From contig NZ_WELK01000002.1 in the NCBI RefSeq assembly GCF_009799925.1, forward strand, positions 124,001-188,000: a stretch of DNA of 64,000 nucleotides, written 5' to 3'. Position 1 is the first letter of the stretch. Each line of letters starts with the position of its first letter. Both the position numbers and the translations under genes were made by a program. This stretch comes from Pseudomonas sp. R-28-1W-6. GTDB lineage: Bacteria > Pseudomonadota > Gammaproteobacteria > Pseudomonadales > Pseudomonadaceae. This document shows positions 56,016 through 64,000 of the stretch, one piece after another. The notes beneath the pieces were generated by a model, which had not been told where the DNA came from, searched no databases, and was given only the letters and a program-made list of their open reading frames with translations.

Positions 56016-57065
56016 TCAGGCGTCGATATCGGCCAGGTCGTCGGCATCGGCGGTGCTTTCGGCACGCGCCGGACCGGAAGCCACCAGCAGTTTCTCGCGG
56101 ATGATCTTCTCGATGGCGCTGCCCACTTCCGGGTTGTCTTCCAGGTACTTGGCCGAGTTGGCCTTGCCCTGGCCGATCTTGTTGCCCTGGTAGCTGTACC
56201 AGGCGCCCGACTTCTCGATCAGGCCGAGCTGCACGCCGAGGTCGATGACTTCGCCGGTGCGGTAGATGCCCTTGCCGTAGAGAATCTGGAACTCGGCCTG
56301 GCGGAACGGCGGGGCGACCTTGTTCTTCACTACCTTGACGCGGGTTTCGCTGCCGACCACTTCGTCGCCTTCCTTCACCGCGCCGGTACGGCGGATGTCC
56401 AGGCGCACCGAGGCGTAGAACTTGAGGGCGTTACCACCGGTGGTGGTTTCCGGGCTGCCGAACATCACGCCGATCTTCATGCGGATCTGGTTGATGAAGA
56501 TCACCAGGCAGTTGGCGTTCTTGATGTTGCCGGTGATCTTGCGCAGCGCCTGGCTCATCAGGCGGGCCTGCAGGCCGACGTGCATGTCGCCCATCTCGCC
56601 TTCGATTTCGGCCTTGGGCACCAGGGCAGCCACGGAGTCGACGATGATCACGTCGACGGCATTGGAGCGCACCAGCATGTCGGTGATTTCCAGGGCCTGC
56701 TCGCCGGTATCCGGCTGCGACACCAGCAGGTCATCGACGTTGACGCCAAGCTTGCCGGCGTAGTCCGGATCGAGGGCGTGTTCGGCGTCGACGAAGGCGC
56801 AAGTGGCGCCCAGCTTCTGCGCTTCGGCGATCACCGACAGGGTCAGGGTGGTCTTGCCCGAGGATTCCGGCCCGTAGATCTCGACGATCCGGCCTTTCGG
56901 CAGGCCGCCGATGCCGAGGGCGATGTCCAGCCCCAGGGAACCGGTGGAAATGGCCGGAATCGCTTGGCGCTCGTGGTCGCCCATGCGCATCACGGCGCCC
57001 TTGCCGAATTGCTTCTCGATCTGGCCCAGGGCTGCCGCCAGCGCGCGCTTCTTGTTGTCGTCCAT
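56016..57065 (-). CDS. recA: Recombinase A
   Basis: A 349-residue RecA. Walker A is [10 protein letters not shown] (near residue 65), Walker B is [15 protein letters not shown], loop L1 is [21 protein letters not shown] and loop L2 contains [20 protein letters not shown]. The C-terminus is acidic ([14 protein letters not shown]). The start [22 protein letters not shown] at 57065 matches P. aeruginosa RecA from memory; an ATG two codons earlier is possible. It drives homologous recombination and LexA cleavage. The LexA box at 57110-57125 gives SOS control. Confidence 0.98.
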   Translation of the reverse strand: MDDNKKRALAAALGQIEKQFGKGAVMRMGDHERQAIPAISTGSLGLDIALGIGGLPKGRIVEIYGPESSGKTTLTLSVIAEAQKLGATCAFVDAEHALDPDYAGKLGVNVDDLLVSQPDTGEQALEITDMLVRSNAVDVIIVDSVAALVPKAEIEGEMGDMHVGLQARLMSQALRKITGNIKNANCLVIFINQIRMKIGVMFGSPETTTGGNALKFYASVRLDIRRTGAVKEGDEVVGSETRVKVVKNKVAPPFRQAEFQILYGKGIYRTGEVIDLGVQLGLIEKSGAWYSYQGNKIGQGKANSAKYLEDNPEVGSAIEKIIREKLLVASGPARAESTADADDLADIDA

Positions 57066-57109
57066 TTCCATCCTCACGTGATCAAGGGGAGCCGACCGCT
57101 CACCAACAA

Positions 57110-57125
57110 CTGTATAAGTAGACAG
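57110..57125. promoter_or_regulatory. LexA (SOS) box upstream of recA
   Basis: CTGTATAAGTAGACAG has both perfect half-sites CTG-N10-CAG and the A/T-rich centre of the gamma-proteobacterial LexA operator. It lies 45 bases before the recA start, where it would cover the promoter. Confidence 0.92.
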
Positions 57126-57161
57126 TAGTATTCCATAAGGCAAGTCGCTCGCCTACCCCCG

Positions 57162-57653
57162 TCAGGGTTTTTCTCCTGCCGTCAGTCGGAGCACACCCTG
57201 CAGCGCCCGCTCCACCGTCTGCCGGCGCACTGCGCTGCGGTCACCGGCGAACTGACAACGCTGGCTATACAGCTGGTCGGCGTCGCCCCAGGCCAGCCAC
57301 ACGGTGCCCACCGGTTTGTCCGGCGAACCGCCGTCCGGGCCGGCAATACCGCTGACCGCCACGGCGAAGCGTGCGCCACTGTGCTGCCGGGCGCCGCGCA
57401 CCATGGCTTCGACCACCTCCTGGCTGACCGCGCCGACGCGCTCGAACAGTTCGGCCGGCACCCCCAACTGGGCGGTCTTCTGGCGATTGGAATAGGTGAC
57501 ATAGCCGGCCTCGAACCAGGCCGAGCTGCCGGCAATGCGGGTGATCGCCTCGGCAATCCCGCCGCCGGTACAGGACTCGGCGGTGCTGACCTGGGCATGT
57601 GCGGCTTGCAGGCCTTGCCCCAGGCGGGCGGCCAATGCAGTTAGGGAATCCAT
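57162..57653 (-). CDS. pncC: Nicotinamide-nucleotide amidase, CinA C-terminal family (PncC)
   Basis: A 163-residue single-domain CinA C-terminal protein that deamidates nicotinamide mononucleotide for NAD recycling. Conserved blocks are [16 protein letters not shown] (catalytic Ser region), [19 protein letters not shown] and [21 protein letters not shown]. The length matches E. coli PncC. It lies upstream of recA on the same strand, the order conserved in pseudomonads (often annotated cinA there). Confidence 0.93.
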   Translation of the reverse strand: MDSLTALAARLGQGLQAAHAQVSTAESCTGGGIAEAITRIAGSSAWFEAGYVTYSNRQKTAQLGVPAELFERVGAVSQEVVEAMVRGARQHSGARFAVAVSGIAGPDGGSPDKPVGTVWLAWGDADQLYSQRCQFAGDRSAVRRQTVERALQGVLRLTAGEKP

Positions 57654-57731
57654 ATGTGCTCCGGGGTTAAGCGGGTTCGGCGGATACCGTACACTACGCG
57701 ACTTTGTGAATTAAGCCGGACAGCCAGAACC

Positions 57732-60299
57732 ATGAGCGATCTCTCCGCCCACACGCCGATGATGCAGCAGTACTGGAAGCTGAAGAACCAGCATCCGGAC
57801 CAGCTGATGTTCTACCGCATGGGCGACTTCTACGAGATTTTCTACGAAGACGCGAAGAAAGCTGCGGCGCTGCTCGACATCACCCTGACCGCACGCGGCT
57901 CCTCGGCCGGCCAGGCAATCCCGATGTGCGGCATCCCGCACCATTCGGCCGAGGGCTACCTGGCCAAGCTGGTCAAGCTCGGCGAGTCGGTGGTGATCTG
58001 CGAGCAGATCGGCGACCCGGCCACCAGCAAGGGCCCGGTGGAGCGCCAGGTGGTGCGCATCATCACCCCCGGCACCATCAGCGACGAGGCTCTGCTCGAC
58101 GAGCGCCGCGACAACCTGCTGGCCGCCGTGCTCGGCGACGAGCGCCTGTTCGGCCTGGCCACGCTGGACATCACCAGCGGCCGCTTCACCGTGCAGGAGC
58201 TCAAGGGCTGGGAAAACCTGCTGGCCGAAGTGGAGCGCCTGAGCCCGGCCGAACTGCTGATCCCCGACGACTGGCCGCAGGGCCTGCCGCTGGACAAGCG
58301 CCGCGGCACCCGCCGCCGCGCGCCCTGGGACTTCGACCGCGACACGGCGCGCAAGAGCCTGTGCCAACAGTTCGCCACCCAGGACCTGAAGGGCTTCGGC
58401 TGCGAGCACCTGACCCTGGCCATCGGCGCCGCCGGCTGCCTGCTCGGCTACGCCAAGGAAACCCAGCGCACTGCCCTGCCGCACCTGCGCAGCCTGCGTC
58501 ATGAACGCCTCGACGACACGGTAATTCTCGACGGCGCCAGCCGGCGTAACCTGGAGCTGGACACCAACCTGGCTGGCGGGCGCGACAACACCCTGCAATC
58601 GGTGGTCGACCGCTGCCAGACCGCCATGGGTTCGCGCCTGCTGACCCGCTGGCTGAACCGTCCGCTGCGCGATCGCGTGGTGCTGGAAGGCCGCCAGGAC
58701 TCCATCGCCTGCCTGCTCGATCACTACCAGTTCGAGCTGATCCAGCCGCAGCTCAAGGACATCGGCGACCTCGAACGCATCCTCGCCCGCATCGGCCTGC
58801 GCAACGCCCGCCCGCGAGACCTGGCGCGCCTGCGCGATGCACTGGCCGCCCTGCCGCAGCTGCAGGACGGCATGGCCAAGCTGGACGTGCCGCACCTGAG
58901 CGAACTGGCGGTGAATATCCGCACCTACCCGGAACTGGCCGACCTGCTGGCCCGCGCCATCATCGACAACCCGCCTGCAGTGATCCGCGACGGCGGCGTG
59001 CTGAAGACCGGCTACGACGCCGAGCTGGACGAGCTGCAATCGCTCAGCGAGAACGCCGGCCAGTACCTGATGGACCTGGAAGTACGCGAGAAGGCCCGTA
59101 CCGGCCTGGCCAACCTCAAGGTCGGCTACAACCGCGTACACGGCTACTTCATCGAGCTGCCGAGCAAGCAGGCCGAATCGGCGCCGGCCGACTACATCCG
59201 CCGGCAGACCCTGAAAGGCGCCGAGCGTTTCATCACCCCGGAGCTCAAGGAGTTCGAGGACAAGGCGCTGTCGGCCAAGAGCCGCGCCCTGGCCCGCGAG
59301 AAGCTGCTGTACGACGAGCTGCTGGAACGCCTGATCGGCCACCTGGCGCCACTGCAGGACAGCGCCGCGGCCCTGGCCGAGCTGGATGTGCTGAGCAACC
59401 TGGCCGAGCGCGCACTGAACCTCGACCTCAACCGCCCGCGCTTCGTCGAAGAACCCTGCATGCGCATCAGCCAGGGTCGCCACCCGGTGGTCGAACAGGT
59501 GCTGGATACGCCGTTCGTGGCCAACGATCTGGATCTGGACGACAACACCCGCATGCTGATCATCACCGGCCCGAACATGGGCGGTAAGTCGACCTACATG
59601 CGCCAGACCGCACTGATCGTGCTGCTCGCCCATATCGGCAGCTTCGTCCCGGCCGCCAGCTGCGAGCTGTCACTGGTCGACCGCATCTTCACCCGCATCG
59701 GCTCCAGCGACGACCTGGCCGGTGGCCGTTCGACCTTCATGGTGGAGATGAGCGAGACCGCCAACATCCTGCACAACGCCAGCGAACGCAGCTTGGTGCT
59801 GATGGACGAAGTCGGCCGTGGCACCAGTACCTTCGACGGCCTGTCGCTGGCCTGGTCAGCGGCCGAGCAGCTGGCCAGCCTGCGCGCCTGGACGCTGTTC
59901 GCCACCCACTACTTCGAGCTGACCGTGTTGCCGGAAAGCACGCCTGCGGTGGCCAACGTGCACCTCAATGCCACCGAGCACAACGAGCGCATCGTCTTCC
60001 TCCATCACGTGCTGCCCGGCCCGGCCAGCCAGAGTTATGGCCTGGCGGTGGCACAACTGGCCGGCGTGCCGGCGCCGGTGATCGCCCGCGCCCGCGAGCA
60101 CCTGGCGCGCCTGGAAACCACCAGCCTGCCCCACGAAGCGCCGCGCAGCGTGGCCGGCCAACCGGCCGCACCCATGCAGAATGACCTGTTCGCCAGCCTG
60201 CCGCACCCGGTGCTGGAGGAATTGGCCAAGATCAATCCCGATGATCTGACACCGCGCCGCGCCCTGGAGCTGTTATATACATGGAAGACACGCATCTAA
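57732..60299 (+). CDS. mutS: DNA mismatch repair protein MutS
   Basis: An 855-residue mismatch-recognition ATPase. The N-terminal mismatch-binding motif [11 protein letters not shown], with the intercalating Phe and the Glu, is near residue 30. The connector, lever and clamp domains follow ([15 protein letters not shown], then [17 protein letters not shown]). The ATPase has Walker [14 protein letters not shown] (about 614-626), [14 protein letters not shown] and [17 protein letters not shown]. The C-terminus has the short dimer/beta-clamp region with NDLFASL. The ATG at 57732 gives [15 protein letters not shown], the family start; the frame is open further upstream. It is divergent from pncC. 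Confidence 0.98.
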   Translation: MSDLSAHTPMMQQYWKLKNQHPDQLMFYRMGDFYEIFYEDAKKAAALLDITLTARGSSAGQAIPMCGIPHHSAEGYLAKLVKLGESVVICEQIGDPATSKGPVERQVVRIITPGTISDEALLDERRDNLLAAVLGDERLFGLATLDITSGRFTVQELKGWENLLAEVERLSPAELLIPDDWPQGLPLDKRRGTRRRAPWDFDRDTARKSLCQQFATQDLKGFGCEHLTLAIGAAGCLLGYAKETQRTALPHLRSLRHERLDDTVILDGASRRNLELDTNLAGGRDNTLQSVVDRCQTAMGSRLLTRWLNRPLRDRVVLEGRQDSIACLLDHYQFELIQPQLKDIGDLERILARIGLRNARPRDLARLRDALAALPQLQDGMAKLDVPHLSELAVNIRTYPELADLLARAIIDNPPAVIRDGGVLKTGYDAELDELQSLSENAGQYLMDLEVREKARTGLANLKVGYNRVHGYFIELPSKQAESAPADYIRRQTLKGAERFITPELKEFEDKALSAKSRALAREKLLYDELLERLIGHLAPLQDSAAALAELDVLSNLAERALNLDLNRPRFVEEPCMRISQGRHPVVEQVLDTPFVANDLDLDDNTRMLIITGPNMGGKSTYMRQTALIVLLAHIGSFVPAASCELSLVDRIFTRIGSSDDLAGGRSTFMVEMSETANILHNASERSLVLMDEVGRGTSTFDGLSLAWSAAEQLASLRAWTLFATHYFELTVLPESTPAVANVHLNATEHNERIVFLHHVLPGPASQSYGLAVAQLAGVPAPVIARAREHLARLETTSLPHEAPRSVAGQPAAPMQNDLFASLPHPVLEELAKINPDDLTPRRALELLYTWKTRI

Positions 60300-60319
60300 C
60301 GCCCAGCGGCGCAAGCTGA

Positions 60320-60325
60320 TAGAAT
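60320..60325 (+). promoter_or_regulatory. Possible -10 element for fdxA
   Basis: TAGAAT lies 115 bases upstream of the fdxA start in the mutS-fdxA gap. No good -35 is found 16-18 bases before it, so the call is weak. Confidence 0.3.
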
Positions 60326-60439
60326 CGCGCGCAATTTTACGACTGCCCGGTTTACAGCCTGAGCCGCGGCCAATTACAGAGCACCTGCAAGCCCTGCGCA
60401 GAAAGGGATCAGGCCGCCGCCCGAGGAGAGAATCGAACC

Positions 60440-60763
60440 ATGACCTTCGTCGTTACCGACAATTGCATCAAGTGCAAATACACCGACTGCGTGGAAGTCT
60501 GCCCGGTCGACTGCTTCTATGAAGGCCCGAACTTCCTGGTGATCCACCCGGACGAGTGCATCGACTGCGCCCTGTGCGAGCCGGAATGCCCGGCCCAGGC
60601 GATCTTCTCCGAGGACGAGGTGCCGGAAGAGCAGCAGGAGTTCATCGAGCTGAACGCCGACCTGGCCGAAATCTGGCCGAACATCACCGAGAAGAAAGAA
60701 GCCCTGCCGGACGCCGAAGAGTGGGACGGCGTGAAGGACAAGCTGCAGCACCTGGAGCGCTAA
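60440..60763 (+). CDS. fdxA: Seven-iron ferredoxin FdxA
   Basis: A 107-residue ferredoxin of the Azotobacter FdI type. The N-terminal cysteines [18 protein letters not shown] and the second set [12 protein letters not shown] bind one [3Fe-4S] and one [4Fe-4S] cluster. An acidic C-terminal extension follows ([19 protein letters not shown], then [11 protein letters not shown]). It is a low-potential electron carrier, conserved between mutS and rpoS in pseudomonads. GAGGAGA precedes the ATG, and a perfect terminator follows. Confidence 0.97.
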   Translation: MTFVVTDNCIKCKYTDCVEVCPVDCFYEGPNFLVIHPDECIDCALCEPECPAQAIFSEDEVPEEQQEFIELNADLAEIWPNITEKKEALPDAEEWDGVKDKLQHLER

Positions 60764-60779
60764 GCGCTTTCACTGCAAT

Positions 60780-60810
60780 GTAAAAGGCCCGCTCGATGCG
60801 GGCCTTTTAC
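60780..60810 (+). terminator. Rho-independent terminator of fdxA
   Basis: GTAAAAGGCCCGC, a TCGAT loop and GCGGGCCTTTTAC form a perfect 13-base-pair stem with an internal T-run, 17 bases after the fdxA stop. Confidence 0.92.
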
Positions 60811-60832
60811 TGTGTGCAGGTTTTCTGCGGGC

Positions 60833-60968
60833 AAAAAAAGGGGCGGTGATTAACCGCCCGCTCTTTTTTCCCTACTCCCTCTGTTTCCTGCTCATCATCC
60901 TGATGAACCGCATCCTGCGGTGGTTCCTGACCCTCTTCCCTGACGGCCCGTGCTTTTCCCTTTGCACG
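60833..60968 (-). ncRNA. rsmZ: RsmZ regulatory small RNA (sponge of RsmA/CsrA)
   Basis: This minus-strand transcript of about 136 bases was not found by protein coding but by RNA signals. It carries eight GGA motifs (TCC on the plus strand at 60957, 60937, 60925, 60913, 60898, 60886, 60876 and 60869). Several are in hairpin loops: CCCGTGC-AAAGGGAAAA-GCACGGG at the 5' end, CCGCAGGATGCGG, and TCATCAGGATGATGA. It ends with the terminator hairpin GGGCGGT-TAATC-ACCGCCC and a run of seven T. GGA in loops is the RsmA/CsrA target, so the RNA should titrate that repressor. The position between fdxA and rpoS is where P. aeruginosa has rsmZ. The 5' end is estimated from the promoter. Confidence 0.93.
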
Positions 60969-60974
60969 GGGTTC

Positions 60975-61002
60975 ATATTAGCGTCTCGCGCCGTGCGGGC
61001 AA
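60975..61002 (-). promoter_or_regulatory. Sigma-70-type promoter of rsmZ
   Basis: On the minus strand, TTGCCC (61002-60997) and TAATAT (60980-60975) are separated by 16 bases, and transcription would start near 60968, at the first RsmZ hairpin. The -10 is good and the -35 moderate, as expected for a promoter that needs GacA. Confidence 0.75.
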
Positions 61003-61141
61003 GGCCCCGAGCCGGCCCGGACGGGTGTGGAAACAGCCTCCAAAAAACAAATAAACCTATAAATATCAGTATTTTATAAATATTCCAGGATAAAAAGCCG
61101 CTCGCTGCTTGCGCCATGTGCCTGCGATCTCCTACAGCTCG

Positions 61142-61159
61142 CGTAAGCAATGGCTTACA
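61142..61159 (-). promoter_or_regulatory. GacA upstream activating site for rsmZ
   Basis: CGTAAGCAATGGCTTACA matches the GacA box TGTAAG-N6-CTTACA with one mismatch at the first base, and contains the 16-base palindrome GTAAGC-AATG-GCTTAC. It lies about 180 bases upstream of the estimated rsmZ start, the usual distance. The DNA between (61025-61090) is A/T-rich, suitable for IHF or MvaT bending. Confidence 0.9.
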
Positions 61160-61170
61160 TGGGCGCGCAC

Positions 61171-61195
61171 AAAAAACCCGGCCGAGGCCGGGTTC
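61171..61195 (-). terminator. Rho-independent terminator of rpoS
   Basis: On the minus strand, AACCCGGCC and GGCCGGGTT pair and are followed by TTTT, 18 bases after the rpoS stop at 61213. It separates rpoS transcripts from the rsmZ control region. Confidence 0.88.
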
Positions 61196-61212
61196 TTGTC
61201 AGCGCACAGGCA

Positions 61213-62220
<1,008 letters not shown>

Positions 62221-62418
62221 TGTTGTTGTCCTTTGCTGAGTTCGACAACAAGCCCTGGCGGCGCCCAGTCCGTTTCGCATCAGGGAGATCGGCCCCCCAA
62301 GCCTGTCGCAAGACAAACCTGTCGCCGCTCACTTCACACCCAATGGAAAGACGATCAAATCCCTGGCAACACCCGAGCCCGTTCCTCCCACGTCAGTGGA
62401 ACAGGCTTGGTAGCAAGG

Positions 62419-63297
62419 TCAGCGACGAGGCAGATATTGCAGGGGGTCTACGGGCTTACCCTGACGGCGAATCTCGAAATGGAGTTTCACCCGGTCGGCT
62501 CCCGTGGAGCCCATCTCGGCGATATTCTGTCCGACCTTGACCTGCTGCCCCTCCCGCACCAGTAGCCTACGGTTATGTCCGTAAGCACTTACGTAGGTAT
62601 CGCTGTGCTTGATGATCACCAGTTCGCCGTAGCCCCGTAAACCACTTCCGGCGTACACAACGGAACCATCAGACGCAGCCAAAACAGGCTGGCCCAATTC
62701 CCCTGCGATATCAATTCCTTTATTCAAACTGCCGTTTGAGGAGAATTTGCCGATCAGCACACCGTTGGTCGGCCAGGCCCAGCCCTTGGCCGAACGGGCA
62801 ACCGGCTCGACTTTGCCGGGCGCTGCCGTAACCGCCAGCGGAGGCTTGCCGGCCGTCACCGGCTGGGATGGCGTAGCGGCTGTCGCCGGTTGCGCCGGGC
62901 GATTGACCGGCCGCGTCGTGACCGGTACGGCCACGGCCGGCTGGCTCGCCTGGGCCACGCTCGCCGCGCTGGCGCCGGGCAGATCGAAGCGGATGATCTG
63001 CCCCGGCCGGATCACGAACGGCGCCGCGATGTTGTTGCGCGCGGCCAGCGCCTTCCAATCCCAGCCGAAGCGGAAGGCGATGGAATACAGGGTATCGCCG
63101 CGCTGCACGATGTATTGCCCGCCGCGAGCCTGGGGACGCTGCTGCGCCTGGCCGCTCGCGCCATGATTGCGATCGACCACCTGCACCTGCGTCGACTTGG
63201 AGCTGGCACAACCGGTCAGTACGGCGGCGAAAACCAGGGCGCCCACACCGGGCAAGCCGATCAGACGATTTCGCTGCTGTTTGGTTGTGAGTCTCAC
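62419..63297 (-). CDS. nlpD: Lipoprotein NlpD (LysM and degenerate M23 domains)
   Basis: A 292-residue outer-membrane lipoprotein that activates cell-separation amidases. The signal peptide ends with lipobox LTGC (Cys30). A LysM domain (about 60-107) contains YIVQRGDTLYSIAFRFGWDWKALA. A Pro/Ala/Thr-rich linker follows, then the LytM/M23 domain (about 170-290) with WPTNGVLIGKF, LNKGIDIAGELGQPV and VKLHFEIRRQG. The first zinc His of HxGxD is replaced (NKGID), as usual in NlpD/EnvC, so it is a regulator rather than a peptidase. The start is a GTG with AGGGG upstream. It is followed by rpoS. Confidence 0.96.
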   Translation of the reverse strand: MRLTTKQQRNRLIGLPGVGALVFAAVLTGCASSKSTQVQVVDRNHGASGQAQQRPQARGGQYIVQRGDTLYSIAFRFGWDWKALAARNNIAAPFVIRPGQIIRFDLPGASAASVAQASQPAVAVPVTTRPVNRPAQPATAATPSQPVTAGKPPLAVTAAPGKVEPVARSAKGWAWPTNGVLIGKFSSNGSLNKGIDIAGELGQPVLAASDGSVVYAGSGLRGYGELVIIKHSDTYVSAYGHNRRLLVREGQQVKVGQNIAEMGSTGADRVKLHFEIRRQGKPVDPLQYLPRR

Positions 63298-63469
63298 CCC
63301 GTGCCCCTATGCCGGTTTTTTCTTGGAAGTGTGGTTATTGTGCCGGAATTATTCGGCAGAACCAGCCAGGCAGAACCAGGCTGCCTGACGATTGTGCGAC
63401 GCAGTGTCTTGCCGGCCGGGACAGTGCCCTCGGCGAAACGGCAGATGGCAGGCTTGCCTGCCCGACGAA

Positions 63470-64000
63470 TCAGGCCACCGGGCCGTTGAGCAGCGGCACG
63501 AAACGCACCGCATCCAGCACATGCCGGGAGTAGCCGTCTTCTTCGCGGACGATCAGCAGCAGTTCCTGCACATCGCCGGCGCCGACCGGAATCACCAGGC
63601 GCCCGCCCAGGGCCAGCTGCTCGAGCAGCGCCTGCGGCACTTCGGCGGCGGCCGCGGTGACGATGATGCCGTTGTACGGGCCCAGGGCGTTCCAGCCCTC
63701 CCAGCCATCGCCCCAGCGGAACACCACGTTGCGCAGATTGAGCTCGGCCAGACGCTCCTTGGCCCGCTCCTGCAGGCCCTGGATGCGCTCGACCGAGAAC
63801 ACCCGCTCGACCAGTTGCGCTAGCACGGCGGTCTGGTAGCCGGAGCCGGTGCCGATCTCCAGCACCTTGTCCAGCGGCCCGGCCGCCAGCAACAACTCGG
63901 TCATGCGCCCGACCATGTACGGCTGGGAGATGGTCTGGTTGTGACCGATGGGCAGCGCGGTGTCCTCGTAGGCGCGGTGCGCCAGCGCCTCGTCGACGAA
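63470..64000 (-). CDS. pcm: Protein-L-isoaspartate O-methyltransferase, C-terminal part (cut by window edge)
   Basis: The frame is open from the right edge and gives about 176 residues: [19 protein letters not shown], then [19 protein letters not shown], the SAM motif [19 protein letters not shown], and [21 protein letters not shown]. It methylates L-isoaspartyl residues in damaged proteins for repair. The first 30-40 residues lie beyond position 64000. It is upstream of nlpD and rpoS on the same strand, the conserved surE-pcm-nlpD-rpoS order. Confidence 0.96.
   Translation of the reverse strand, partial: FVDEALAHRAYEDTALPIGHNQTISQPYMVGRMTELLLAAGPLDKVLEIGTGSGYQTAVLAQLVERVFSVERIQGLQERAKERLAELNLRNVVFRWGDGWEGWNALGPYNGIIVTAAAAEVPQALLEQLALGGRLVIPVGAGDVQELLLIVREEDGYSRHVLDAVRFVPLLNGPVA

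Overview
The window is chromosomal DNA of a Pseudomonas in the broad sense, probably not P. aeruginosa. Evidence is the uniformly GC-rich coding sequence, a clear mvaT gene, and two gene runs that match from memory the order in P. aeruginosa: pctA-like / purU / mvaT / sbcB / RDD-SpoIIM-DUF4129-DUF4350-MoxR-DUF58, and dgkA / erdR / ... / recX / recA / cinA / mutS / fdxA / rsmZ / rpoS / nlpD / pcm. No rRNA, tRNA, CRISPR array, insertion sequence or phage gene was seen.

Layout. Positions 1-3600 hold the start of a membrane sensor protein (cut by the window edge), a two-domain chromate-transporter-like protein and an FAD-dependent ferredoxin reductase. Positions 3631-30303 are the accessory heart of the window. 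A minus-strand operon (23483 down to 3631) encodes a 2725-residue PUFA-synthase/PKS-like megasynthase (two NPD-type barrels, KS, AT, ACP, KR, DH), a 1548-residue partner (KS, AT, DH and a fused phosphopantetheinyl transferase), a free carrier protein, an alkaline-phosphatase-superfamily hydrolase, an alpha/beta hydrolase with a C-terminal DUF6316-like tail, a propeller-like protein, and a membrane protein joining a PqqD-like start, an M50-like but HExxH-less membrane region and an HlyD adaptor. Divergent from it, across an 860-bp gene-free region, a plus-strand operon (24343-30303) encodes a second phosphatase-superfamily enzyme, a sulfotransferase, a small unknown protein, a secreted esterase, and CysD plus a CysN-CysC fusion that make PAPS.

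Reading these two operons together, the simplest hypothesis is a self-contained pathway that builds a long-chain lipid or polyketide on carrier proteins, sulfates it with locally made PAPS, and processes and exports it. The individual families are readable in the sequence. The product, and the idea that it is a sulfolipid, are inference.

Positions 30658-63469 are mostly core genome: a HerA-like ATPase, an amino-acid chemoreceptor, PurU, the MvaT silencer, exonuclease I, a MoxR/DUF58 membrane operon, DgkA, the ErdR-type regulator, a ThDP-dependent phosphoketolase-family enzyme, a beta-CASP metallo-hydrolase and a LOG-type protein. The recX-recA-cinA-mutS repair block follows, with a perfect-half-site LexA box before recA, then ferredoxin FdxA, RpoS, NlpD and the edge-truncated Pcm. 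Between fdxA and rpoS the sequence shows a complete RsmZ-type sRNA on the minus strand, with eight GGA motifs, a Rho-independent terminator, a sigma-70-like promoter and an upstream GacA palindrome.
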